A stretch of DNA of 30,333 nucleotides, from positions 11,354 through 41,686 of the forward strand of contig NW_003112484.1 of assembly GCF_000003605.2 (NCBI RefSeq), in the 5' to 3' direction. This document shows, one piece after another, positions 20,231 to 29,809 of this stretch. The stretch's first letter is position 1, and each line of letters starts with the position of its first letter. This DNA is from Saccoglossus kowalevskii. Its lineage: Eukaryota > Hemichordata > Enteropneusta > Harrimaniidae. Below the pieces are notes generated by a model. It searched no databases. It worked only from the letters and a program-made list of their open reading frames with translations, and was not told where the DNA came from. A program made the position numbers and the translations under genes.

Positions 20231-22100
20231 GCTGTAAATGAGTATTATCTCCTAGCAACACATCTATCCCGCCCTGCATCAGTACTTTCACCATGCAACC
20301 CCAAAGTTATTATTCGTTACACGTGCCTTTTTCACATTTTTTTCACCGTTCAATGGACTCGAGAGTGAATATAGGAGGAGCACACATGATCATCCCGACT
20401 GAATAAAGTTACATCATAATAAATATTACCTTCGACACGTCCTCTTACGTTTTTTTTTTTATCGGAAGGTACGTGACTGCCAGGCCGGTAGACTGCCGCT
20501 TGAGACTAACTTCTCAGGCAGGAAACCCGCGAGGGCACCGGTAGGGCTTGGAACATGTACTACCGCACTGGACCGCGTTAGCGCCCAGGGTTCTCAACTC
20601 AGAAAGTTGTGACTGTTTAGGGGTCGGCGTGTCTTAGGTATATTATGTTTTTTACTAGTTTCATTTAAAAAGATGCATGGTCGGTTAGTTTGTGATCGTA
20701 AGATGAGAAGTAACTATAACTTTTTTCCAAAATGCCTACCATATGATAGTGTGTGTGCGTTGATGAAGTACCTTGTAATCCTATTGACCAGCTGACACCT
20801 GTTGCTGGCATCGGTGAGTCACCGTATTATTTGTGTCTGTGCATATATTATGTTAAACTATACACCAATAAAAACAAGGTAAATTGTGCCCCAGACGGTT
20901 TAGCAATGACTCAGCCGAAATGATAAACTTGCTAAACGAAAAAACAAGTAAAAATATTGTCATTTTCTTAATTTTTTTTACATTTTTGATATTATATCAT
21001 GATACAAGAATGAAGAAAATGAAAAATAAAATACAATGAAAAATAGCATGTGTTGTCTGTTTTAGAGCATTTTCCATTGATACTTTTGCTCGATGTCACA
21101 CGGTGTAAAAAAGATACATAGCGACATACAAGGTATTTTTTGATGTGTAGAAGTATTTTGAAAATTGCTCAATTTTAGTGGAGGATATGTGTTTTCATTT
21201 TGGTCCCTGAAAACCGCTGCTAAAACTGGCATTTTACGCATATGGGTTTTCCATCATTCCCAAAAAAATTCTAAATTGTTTCTATAACAGTCCGTCAATC
21301 CCTCTTGGCATAATAATAGCTCGCCAGGCAGCCTCGGGACTCCATAATTATGTTGTTACTGAGATCGGAAGTTGCAACCGTGCACTATTTCTTTATGCCA
21401 TGCGGACAACTGAATTCAACGTGACATCAGGTGAATCATCCTACCCAGTAGGTCACGCTTTTATCTATGATGTCTGTGGTTAATCCCCCAACCGGGACTA
21501 CTGTAACATTCGTGCATGTTTTGTCAGTCCCTGGGGCAGCATAAGTGTACTAGAGATTGTGTGACAGTTGTGTGCACTTTCCCGCTTATGGGTTGCAAAT
21601 GACTGGTCAATAACCTGCTAATTCATTGATAGGATAATACATACAGCTTAGCGAACAAGGACTGACAATTACGTCATCTCCAAGATCACGTGTCAGCGCG
21701 TCGGATGGACTGTGGGGGTGGGAGGTGGATTAACGCTCGAACGCAGTATCCCGGGATGCCAAGTCACGACGTAATAATTTAGTTTAACTGGTTGTAGGGG
21801 GTTCTGTTTATTCAATTTAATAATATATAACAGTAATGACTCTTGTTCAGCAGATTACTGTTTTCAGACTCTCTACAATTGTAGCTTGACCCCCCTACAG
21901 AAATAATGGTCAACCCCTAACAGATTGATTCATAACTAGTCTCTATGCGATTCGCAGCGTAGGCTTTGCAGCTGACGAACACTAATAGTGTGGCTTTTAT
22001 TTATTATTAAAACACAGTCCCTCTATAGACTATAATGAGACTGTGATTAAACACGCAGTTGCCGTATACAATGAGCAGTTTAGGTAACCACCCTGGATGC
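20231..22100. other. Intergenic, with a GC-rich block and a signal-peptide-like frame
   Basis: Mostly AT-rich. A GC-rich block at about 20470-20600 (GCACTGGACCGCGTTAGCGCC, ACTACCGC, CCGGTAG) may be a tRNA-like or other repeat remnant. At 20763-20813 an ATG opens MKYLVILLTS, meets TGA, and continues HLLLAS up to a consensus donor, GTGAGT, at 20814. No partner exon was found. Confidence 0.3.
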
Positions 22101-22193
22101 TAGCCTGACATGTAGGCGTGAGTGGCGCCCTCGCCGGCCGAACGGCATCAGACAGTCGGGTTTGGAGCACCGCGGAGGGCGCAACTCAGGCTA
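22101..22193. mobile_element. Fold-back MITE-like element, copy 2
   Basis: Runs from TAGCCTGACATGTAGGCGTG to GAGGGCGCAACTCAGGCTA. The termini are inverted (TAGCCTGA / TCAGGCTA) and AGTGGCGCCCTC pairs with GAGGGCGCAACT. It is flanked by ACCCTGGATG on the left and ACCCTAGATG on the right, a possible ~10-bp target duplication with one change, although the left repeat is separated from the element by one base. Same family as 5962-6069. Confidence 0.7.
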
Positions 22194-22867
22194 CCCTAGA
22201 TGTTTGTAGATCGCATAATTTCGTTCGTAATTTCTCCCAGTTCTCGTTACTTACGGAGCTGAAGCAAGGTGAACTATGCAAAGTCTTATTTATGAATACA
22301 AAGACATTGGGAAATTGTGGCGTACAACGTGTCCTAATAGGAGAAAGCAGACAGTATATATCATAGCATTGAAAAATTAACATTTCCACGAAGAGGTCAA
22401 CTCATTAGTCACTCTGGATTATTCAAATTCCAGTCTTGTTTTCCATACGTAATTATCATTGTTATAATACCTCCAGACAAACGATGGTAGTATGTTTATT
22501 GATTTTAGACTTACAGAAGTCCCTAGTACAACAACAATGTTGGACCATAGATGTAGTAAGAAGGACGCCCTCACCGAAAACGGCACTGACAAACCGAGGA
22601 ACCACGAACAGCATAATTGGCCGTATACAGTCTATGGTACTACCATTTACATATTTTGTAAAGCTATTTCAAGTATTCACATAAGTAAAATTAACTAAAT
22701 ATACATTAACAACGCCATCCGTCATAATTGCCCGAATTACAGAGAATTAGCGCCGCCAGCGTGGAAATACTGATATTTCGTTTGTGTCATGCACCTACAA
22801 TAAAACGAAAGGTGAACGTGTCCTTACCGTTGGGGCAAACACGAATACATATATCACATGTAGACGT
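22194..22867. other. Intergenic, no supported gene
   Basis: Several short frames on both strands (22186-22389 minus, 22436-22698 plus) lack domains, splice partners and coding-like composition. Confidence 0.4.
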
Positions 22868-23020
22868 ATACTGTAAATGCGTTAATTATTCACTGGGTTT
22901 TAATTTCCCTACTTTAGCTGATATGTAAGTTGTGTTAAATTAAATCCAGATGAACATGTAAAATAACATTATGTATCATTATTTCACTGTAAATTTGTGA
23001 AATTAAAACTCAGTTAATAT
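22868..23020. mobile_element. Decayed MITE
   Basis: TACTGTAAATGCGTTAATTA with CACTGGGTTTTAATTTC (to about 22909) is roughly mirrored by GAAATTAAAACTCAGTTAAT near 23000-23019, preceded by another CACTGTAAAT. The ends resemble those of the element at 15787-15981 (TACTGTAAA). Confidence 0.35.
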
Positions 23021-23232
23021 GCCGATGAGTAATAAATTGTTGTAACATTCACTAACTTCGCTGTGATTTATGAAAGTATTGATCGAAAGTATTGATCACA
23101 AAACACCACAACTACATATTTCCGGTCTCGACTTGCAGCCTGCCTGTTTTTATACTCGTAAATTATCTGCGTGAGCCGACACAGACTTTGAAATGTTATA
23201 GCGCCACCAACGCTGGTTGTCGCCGGCTCTAC

Positions 23233-23457
23233 TCACCTAGGCTCAGAATTAAGTAGACTTTGTACCATATTGACCATTCCAATGTCTACCTGTAGACCAT
23301 CTAGTGGTTTCTTGGGTGAGTATGCACGGCTCAAGGTATCAGCCAAATCCATTTGCTTTCCCAAGCGATATACTAAGTTCACATTACACTGATGCATCTC
23401 AACGATTTTGCAGTAGTTTGAGATTGCTTCATCAGAATCATTTCCGAAGTCCTGTGA
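23233..23457 (-). pseudogene. Ty3/gypsy pol fragment (C-terminal end of RNase H)
   Basis: A 74-codon minus-strand frame includes VNLVYRLGKQMDLADTLSRAY. It matches the highly conserved YxPGKxxxLADTLSRA signature at the end of gypsy-type RNase H, just before the connection to integrase, and is followed by VNMVQSL as in many invertebrate gypsy elements. Stops bound it on both sides (TGA at 23458-23460 and 23233-23235). No reverse transcriptase or integrase motifs are seen nearby, so it is a dead fragment. Its upstream end lies about 40 bp from the TTAA MITE at 23497. Confidence 0.75.
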
Positions 23458-23496
23458 TCATCCTGTATCGTAACTAGTCTGCCATATACGTACTGA

Positions 23497-23663
23497 TTAA
23501 GCGGGGGTGTCGTCACCTGGGCATGCGTCAGATGGTCATAGCGTGTCATTGTTTACAAACAAGCGTCTACCCATGAACCTTTGCGTTTTTAGCGTGTGTT
23601 GTTATAGTCGTCGCTTGGGACTCAATTCCCTCGCGTGCGCAGGTGACGACCCTCCCGCTTTAA
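23497..23663. mobile_element. TTAA-flanked MITE with ~28-bp inverted termini
   Basis: TTAA-GCGGGGGTGTCGTCACC at the left is inverted as GGTGACGACCCTCCCGCT-TTAA at the right; the arms continue into CTGGGCATGCG / CGCGTGCGCAG. TTAA at both ends is the target duplication typical of piggyBac-type transposition, so a non-autonomous piggyBac-like element is inferred. A partial second copy lies at 14059-14121. The 74-codon plus frame across it is chance. Confidence 0.7.
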
Positions 23664-23729
23664 ATCATTCCACCACTCCACTCCAACGGTTCTTTCTCCG
23701 TCTATACATACCTAGTCTCTGTGTCTGTT

Positions 23730-23756
23730 AACAACAACAACAACCCCCCCCCCCCC
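23730..23756. repeat. (AAC)n followed by a 13-base C run
   Basis: Four to five AAC units (23730-23743), then C13 (23744-23756). Confidence 0.9.
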
Positions 23757-24128
23757 ATCGGCAAGATCTGTCGGTTGTCGTATTCTGGATAGGGCTACAC
23801 CTAGAACTGTGTTCGTCAATGGTCATTGGTAGCTTTGCGGTCGGTATGCCCTTCATATACATGTATATCACCAACCATAGATTTTACACCTTGCAGTCTA
23901 TGCTGGTATTCTTCAGAGATCACAGATATGCCAATTGTCATGCATAACATAACAAAAACATCCACTGAAAGCGGCACTAAAGGTAGATATAGGTATATGC
24001 TCTCATTATGTGCATCAAATATACTTTACTTTGCTTGATTCAGGTAGTATAACGTCAATGATTGGTGGTAGGTAGTGACTTCTTTGAAGAGCATGGGGAT
24101 CAATGACAAAAAAAAACACGTTTTTCTT

Positions 24129-24508
24129 TGACCATCGCAGGCCAAAAAATCAATTACTTCCTGCTTTGATCCTTAATTAAACAACTAGATGAGTGCATTC
24201 CGCTTAGACTGTCCCAGGATCAAAACGAGACCAGTGTAATCTGTTTAGACCATCTCAGCCCGGCATCCCAGACCTCAAACTAGACTCTGACCATCCCTGG
24301 CCCAAAAATCGCATTTTGATTAGACCACTCCGGGTCGAAACCAGACAAGTGCATTCCGCTTTAGAATGCCACAAGACAAAAAACTAGACTGCTGCACTCT
24401 GATTAGCCCAATAAATTAGACTATAGTGTATTCTGCTTTTAGAACATCACAGGTTTCCAAACTAGACTAGACTGATTAGACTATCGCGGACACATAGCTA
24501 AACTAGCC
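24129..24508. repeat. Degenerate minisatellite, unit about 40 bp, about 10 copies
   Basis: Units start at TTAGAC or TTGACC, carry a CATCxCxGG-like core, then CAAAACTAGAC and end GTGCATTCYGCT. Examples of the unit start appear near 24129, 24205, 24245, 24319, 24361, 24402, 24439 and 24476. Units differ in length (about 30-45 bp) and by many substitutions, so the array is old. Confidence 0.7.
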
Positions 24509-24598
24509 TAGAATAAAATATTTATTTATATTATATATATTTACCCGAAAAATATTTATTTGCCGCGTCTGCCTTGTGGTTGGAAGCCGAAAGCAGCG

Positions 24599-24608
24599 AT
24601 GGCAGTGG
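24599..24608 (+). other. Candidate first coding exon end (ATG GCA GTG G then GTGAGC)
   Basis: A short GC-rich stretch (24561-24598) precedes an ATG, then a donor, GTGAGC, ten bases later, in the manner of a minimal first exon (M-A-V, phase 1). No matching downstream exon was recognised. Confidence 0.15.
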
Positions 24609-24793
24609 GTGAGCGAATGTGTTTTCTGTGCAATTATCTTACAAGTGAGTTTGATTTTGTTCATTAATTTGTACGTGTTTTAATTGGTGGATTTAAAGAA
24701 AAAATATTTCACATTAGGGTAATTAAATTGATGGAATTGACGAGAATGGTTGACATTCACTAACTGCAATCACAGTGGTTTGACTGTATCATA

Positions 24794-24799
24794 TTTATT
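24794..24799 (-). terminator. Poly(A) signal, minus strand
   Basis: AATAAA on the minus strand directly after the stop of the 24802-25022 exon. It could also serve the WD40 transcript, giving a 3' UTR of about 450 bases. Confidence 0.5.
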
Positions 24800-24801
24800 T
24801 G

Positions 24802-25022
24802 TTATATTTCCTCCACAATCTTGAATTGAAGACCAATATTGTTTCTAGCAATAACAAAAATACTCTTCTCGCAAACGGTGTTTCCGATTTCCACGGGACA
24901 AGAGCTTCCTTTTCTCTTGATATCAGCAAGTGTACTCGGGCTCAATGGGGCAGCGTATATGGGTCGGTACGGAACACTTTTTTGGAAGTGAAATTCAATT
25001 GTAATTTCACACATCCTTAAGC
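24802..25022 (-). CDS. Isolated terminal exon with its own poly(A) signal
   Basis: The acceptor TGTTGTGTTTTCAG ends at 25023. The frame then runs 73 codons (LRMCEITIEFHF ... QFKIVEEI) to TAA at 24802-24804, with AATAAA (minus strand, 24794-24799) three bases later. This is the layout of a genuine last exon. The product segment is unfamiliar. The exon is in phase 1, which fits a possible CAG-GTGTCG donor (phase 1) within the last exon of the neighbouring WD40 gene, so it may be an alternative C-terminus of that protein. Otherwise it belongs to a gene whose other exons are not seen. Confidence 0.45.
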
Positions 25023-25243
25023 CTGAAAACACAACATACTGGACCAATCTACTAACCACACAATGCGAATGTATAAAAACGAAAGCAACAAATGTTGTAG
25101 CTTATTTTTATATATTCATTCATTTGGTATTCTTTATCAGTTATGATTTTTACAACTTTTAAAAAAAATCGATATTTCATGCTAACATTTGTGTTTATCT
25201 CGTATTATCATCCGCATGTAATTGGTGATGTTGGCTTATTTCT

Positions 25244-27168
25244 TCATTGGACATTTTTTCTGAGTTTATCACTGGCTGCTTCTTGTACTTCCTCGTCGAC
25301 GCCGACACCTGGAAACATTTCCTGCAGATTCCCCATGAACACCCTGCCCTCATAGTCCCCGACTGCAATATGTCTGTTATCCCTACTACTGGCGCACGTA
25401 AGTAACTGATTGCCATGGGTGTCACTCGACATCTCGGCGCCAATGTCCCTCTCACAACCAACTTCTTTCCCGGTGGTCTGATCCCAGTATCTGTAAAATC
25501 CAAATTGGGTCAGCAAGTTATAATAACGGCGAACAACAATATTATAGTGAAAAGAGAATGTTTAAACATTTTTTCTTTGATATATTGTATCTTGATAACA
25601 ACATTGGGGTATGATTCATCATAACATGATGTCCTTGGCAGTCAACATAGTATAATACTGGTAGTGCGATAAAAAGTTTTTAATTACCTATAAGTGTAAG
25701 CGCATGCGCATTAGTGTTTATTTTGTCACTAGTATTTTATCGATTGAATACTCTTGCGTTAACTGCCAAAACAAGATTTAATTTTAAGAAATCACAGTAT
25801 AATGTTATTACAAAGATACAATATCAAACAAAATATCACATATATTTATAGATTATCTAAATGGGCTTAAAAATATTCACCGTATCCACATGTGTCACTT
25901 TAAAAATTAAATCGACTCTCGAACTCTCTGCGGCACGAACAACAAAATCGCATCAATACATTAGTAAGACCATGGCAACATACGTATGTATACACTGCTG
26001 ATGATTGTGTCGAGTTCTACGTAGAAAGTGGACCATAAAAACACAGCACATTGACCAGGTTTATCATTGCAGTGAAGTTTATGGCTTTTGAAATTTCGTA
26101 CAGAAAAAAGGATACATCCCATAAAATCTAAATATTATAGTTATTAATAAATCTACATTTTGTATGATTTGTAGAAAACCTCACTAATCCATGTAAAAGA
26201 CAACAATGTTTTGTAATTTTGTATAGTTACATAAGAAATCTTATCAGAGTCTTGAAATCAAATCAAAAGTAGTCTTGAGTAATTACAACTCCCTAGTATA
26301 CGTAGGTGTCATACCTTACTGTTTTGTCGCTTGCACACGACATAAGTATTTGTGTTTGCCCAATACTAACAAAACTGCAGCTCCATGCAATACACGAGTG
26401 ACCTTTCAAAACGTGTACAATTTTTATCTTCCCGACGTGCCAAAGTCGAACGGTCCGATCAAGGGACGTGCTGGCCAATAAAGTTCCATCGCCAGAAAAT
26501 ATGCATGACGTCACCCAGTGAGTATGACCCCTCAACGTTCTCGTTTTGATCCTCCCAGAATCATTATATGTGGCAGTTCTGAAAAACCACAGTCGTACGG
26601 TCCTGTCTTTGGAGGCGGATGCGATGATATCTCGGCTAGGGGAGATGGCAACGTCGTCAATGACGTTCGTGTGGCCCCTAAAAACGCGGATAACTTCTGC
26701 TTTTCCCGCAGCGAAGGACAGCAATGTCACCACTTTGTCCGCCCCTGCCGAAAATACCTCGTTAGCATCTCTTCCAAACTTGCAACTGAACACGGGTCCT
26801 GACTTCCCAGTGAATGTATGACGGCACGATTGTGTTCCAATGTCCCAGACGTGAACGCTGCCACTGCTACAACACGTACAGATGCTGCCGCCATCCGGAC
26901 TGAAATCACAGCACCATACCATAGAATCGTGGGGGAACGTCTTTATCGCATCGGTATTTTGCTCGCCACCTTTTATCTTCCATATCTGTACTGTCTGGTC
27001 ACCGGAGCAGGTAGCCAAAAGGGAAGAATCGGGTGAAAAGCAGCATTTTTCCACCCAGCACTTGTGACTAACAAACGGTCGAAGGCGAGCGTCGTCGCTA
27101 TGTTCTAAACCCAGTTGTTTACGAGATCGTGTCTCTTGCAAATCGTGACGATCTTCTTCTATATCCAT
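25244..27168 (-). CDS. Seven-bladed WD40-repeat protein, two coding exons, 366 aa
   Basis: Exon 1 is 27168-26315, ending GTA AG before GTATGA. Exon 2 is 25490-25244, after GGATTTTACAG. The phase-2 junction gives R285 and restores the WD motif SDKTVRYWD, so the splice is well supported. The total is 367 codons with TGA. The start is the ATG at 27168; the frame remains open two codons further up only through TTG. WD repeats lie at about 35-65, 80-110, 122-152, 165-196, 214-245, 256-290, and a divergent last blade at about 300-340 (HIAVGDYEGRVFMGN). GH and WD-type dipeptides such as GHTNVIDD and DRTVRLW are clear. The N-terminal 30 residues are charged. WD40 propellers are scaffolds for protein complexes, with no enzymatic activity expected. 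I cannot name the orthologue. The 824-bp intron is AT-rich without other features. Confidence 0.9.
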
Positions 27169-27549
27169 TATCAATCAATATTCACACATTCTAAAGTCTT
27201 CGGTTAACCTGAAACTACAAACAAAATTTACCGCGACACACCATCATGTCCTGAGCCGATGTGTTCCACGCGTTCCAAGCTGTCATGTCAACGCGACCAC
27301 GTGCGTTTGTTTACTTCCGGATTTCTTTCTTCCGGTGCAAAGGATTATGGGGGCAGTGAGCGGCCATATCGAAAGTTAGTTTCGCAACTGAGTGTGTATG
27401 TACATGATGAAACCGGCTGTAATGTCCGATACCAAACACAGGAAGCACTAGATATCGCGGCAAATAGTGTCACCGATACACGATGATAACATTGGGTCAT
27501 TTAGTTTACATTGTATTGGCCAGGACTTGGAAGATTTTAACTGGACAAA
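27169..27549. promoter_or_regulatory. Divergent (bidirectional) promoter
   Basis: A CpG-richer stretch between the WD40 start (minus) and a candidate plus-strand first exon. It holds CACGTG (near 27299-27304) and two ETS-type sites: ACTTCCGG at 27313-27320 and CTTCCGGT at 27329-27336. No TATA box was seen. ETS-rich TATA-less promoters often drive housekeeping gene pairs. The 75-codon plus frame here (27259-27486) uses CpG-rich promoter sequence and is probably not coding. Confidence 0.45.
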
Positions 27550-28150
27550 ATGGTGAGCTCGCACACACTAATACTATCTGACAATCAGTTGACTGTGCTT
27601 GCCTTGCTGGCTTGTCACACTAGACTGTGTGCCTGTAGAGATTAGGATCCATACAATCACGAAGGAGAAACAAGCTCTGTAGTACAAGTGACTACTGACG
27701 CCGTTACATGGTCTCATACATGCATAATGAGGTGTATGTCACCGAATGACTTTTACATCACGTGTTTGTGTCTAATCGATTTCGATGATACACAGGCTAG
27801 CATACATTTGTGTAAAATCACCAGAGAACACTGTCACTTGTCCATTTCTTCATTAATTAAAAATTAGAGATATAACAAAGACAACGAGACAATTTGTATA
27901 TCTCCAAATTGGGTGAATTCGCCATCACATCTCAAATTTGTTTGTCAAATTTGTCAAAAATAAAGCACTGTAGTGTAATAATAATATGAGGTTATTCCGC
28001 GGATACTGCAAAGTATGCACAAAGACAGTACAGAGGGAGTATTGATCACCGTGCAGTATCTCGTAATAATCTTATTATTATACATTTTCTTCCCAGGAAT
28101 ACATCATGGGAATGCTGAAATCCAAAAAGTTTAGAACAGAATCAGTAAAC
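27550..28150 (+). CDS. Tentative 5' end of a plus-strand gene (two candidate exons)
   Basis: An ATG at 27550-27552 is followed at once by a donor, GTGAGC (27553). The strong acceptor TTTTCTTCCCAG ends at 28096. Joining them gives M-EYIMGMLKSKKFRTES, or translation may begin at the later ATG as MGMLKSKK, which has a Gly2 suited to N-myristoylation. The exon may end at TCA before GTAAAC (28148-28150), a weak donor. Orientation and distance fit the partner of the WD40 gene at the divergent promoter, possibly the same gene whose exon lies at 29810-30333, but intermediate exons and matching phase were not found. Confidence 0.25.
27974..28083. mobile_element. Palindromic fold-back element
   Basis: The left arm (GTAATAATAATATGAGG, then GGATACTGCA near 28001-28010) is mirrored by TGCAGTATCTCGTAATAAT and ATTATTATAC (about 28054-28083), roughly 75% paired over 35 bp. 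It falls in the presumed first intron of the plus-strand gene. Confidence 0.45.
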
Positions 28151-29809
28151 TTCTTTGTGTGGCGTCCGTTCAAACCCTGGGGGCAGCCATGTTTATTTTT
28201 TTTTATTAGAGAACACTTACGCACGTAATCGCTCCATATTTGGAATTTACGTTTCCTAATATGGTAGAAAATTTACGACATGCTTGCGACAGATGTATAC
28301 TCTTTGATGCGTTCGTATTCCTATTGGGATTTTGAATGAAGTGTAATACAGATGCAAAGAAAGAAAAACAAAATGAGAATAAAAAACAAAACTGACAAGA
28401 AAATTAAAGTAGAAAAAAAATAATGGTAAAATAAACCGGATTGTTTTCCATATTTGTGTTGGTGAATATTAAGTATACTATTGCATGTACATGACCTTAT
28501 CTTGGGATAGCTTGAGGTAATTTTTTTCTTGGCTCATTTTGTGGAAAAGTGTCTTGCTGCGAGAATGTGAGAAACAAATCATAATATTGTGTTTCTTATA
28601 TTGGTTTGCATATGTGTCACTCTCAAAATAAATATACATATACGATGATTTTAAGGTTCCTTACACAGTTCCTCTATACTGTGCTCCTTCTAAATTTCAT
28701 TATTTGCGCAACATGGATATAATGTCACCCCCATATTGTTTTGGACACCAAAACTGCAATATTGCAAGGAAAATTGCTGACTGGTTTGCTATGTACATCG
28801 CAGGATCGCTACAAGATTAGAATAAGTTGGCTGGAACCATAGAGGGACTGTGCTGGAACCAACCTCAACAGTAGATGTCAACCTAATACTGAGGAAAACA
28901 TTGATTATCATTAGGGGATGCAATTCTCTTTCAATATTTATTTTTTCTACCCGGTACCGGTAATTGAATTTAATGAAAAGAAATAAACGTATCTCAATAA
29001 ATGTATGCACTGACGTGTCTCACATGTCAGAACGCGGTCTAGTACATGGCATAATGATAGTAGATTTAGCAGAATGGCGCAACCTCGTAAAAAAGGTTTG
29101 AACAGTTCTAATCATGTAACAATCTTTAGACTCGCATGTCAAGCAGACAGAAGCTTACGAAACAATATATCCTTACATGATTAATGAAATCTATAACTTG
29201 ACTTTTCAGAAAAATATTCAGCTCTGTAACAATTTTTGAAAGGGATTTCTGCCATAGACAAATAACTTATGAATGAAAGTAGCAATATCAAACATAATTG
29301 CTGCATTGTTCATTTTAAAAAAATGCAGTCTCATGTATTTCACGAGTTATGTGTGGTCAGAATCAGAGACTTGTTCTGTGTTTTAGGTTTTGTGCGTCTG
29401 TCATATCATATCATATGTCTATCATTTACTTTTTCAAATTTTTCTTACTAACTTGTTATTTTTTTTTTTTTATTAATATTTCTATTGCTATATATACTCA
29501 AAGAAATGTGTATTTCTTAAGATGAAATAAACAATTATTATTATCTTTTGTCAACTCTGTAAATCTTAACAGTACATACCAACTTGACTGGTGGCCATTT
29601 TGTTTTTTCATTGCCTCCATTTGGTTTAATTTAAAACATTTCTACTGTTATTCATTATATACAAAACCATTTGTAATATCTACTCATGACTATGAGCTAA
29701 TTTACTGTGAGAAACCTTACATTATGCCAAATCTCAAGTGATTCTTATGATTTCAAAATTATTGATGACGACCATTACATTTTTAATGAATTTTTAACAT
29801 TACTTCCAG
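28151..29809. other. Probable intron or intergenic sequence before the last exon
   Basis: AT-rich with short homopolymers and a (CATAT)n patch near 29400. A small plus frame begins ATG at 29074 (MAQPRKKGLNSSN, 36 codons) in a good context (A at -3, G at +4). It could be an alternative first exon but lacks a clear donor. Confidence 0.3.

Noticed and set aside
20520-20600. Possible tRNA or tRNA-derived SINE head on the minus strand
   Set aside because: A-box and B-box-like words are only loosely matched and no cloverleaf could be drawn by eye.
22436-22698. Two overlapping plus frames of 68-82 codons
   Set aside because: No domain, no splice context, and the two frames compete over the same bases.
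26518-27067. Several plus-strand and minus-strand frames of 60-94 codons
   Set aside because: All are shadows of WD40 exon 1.
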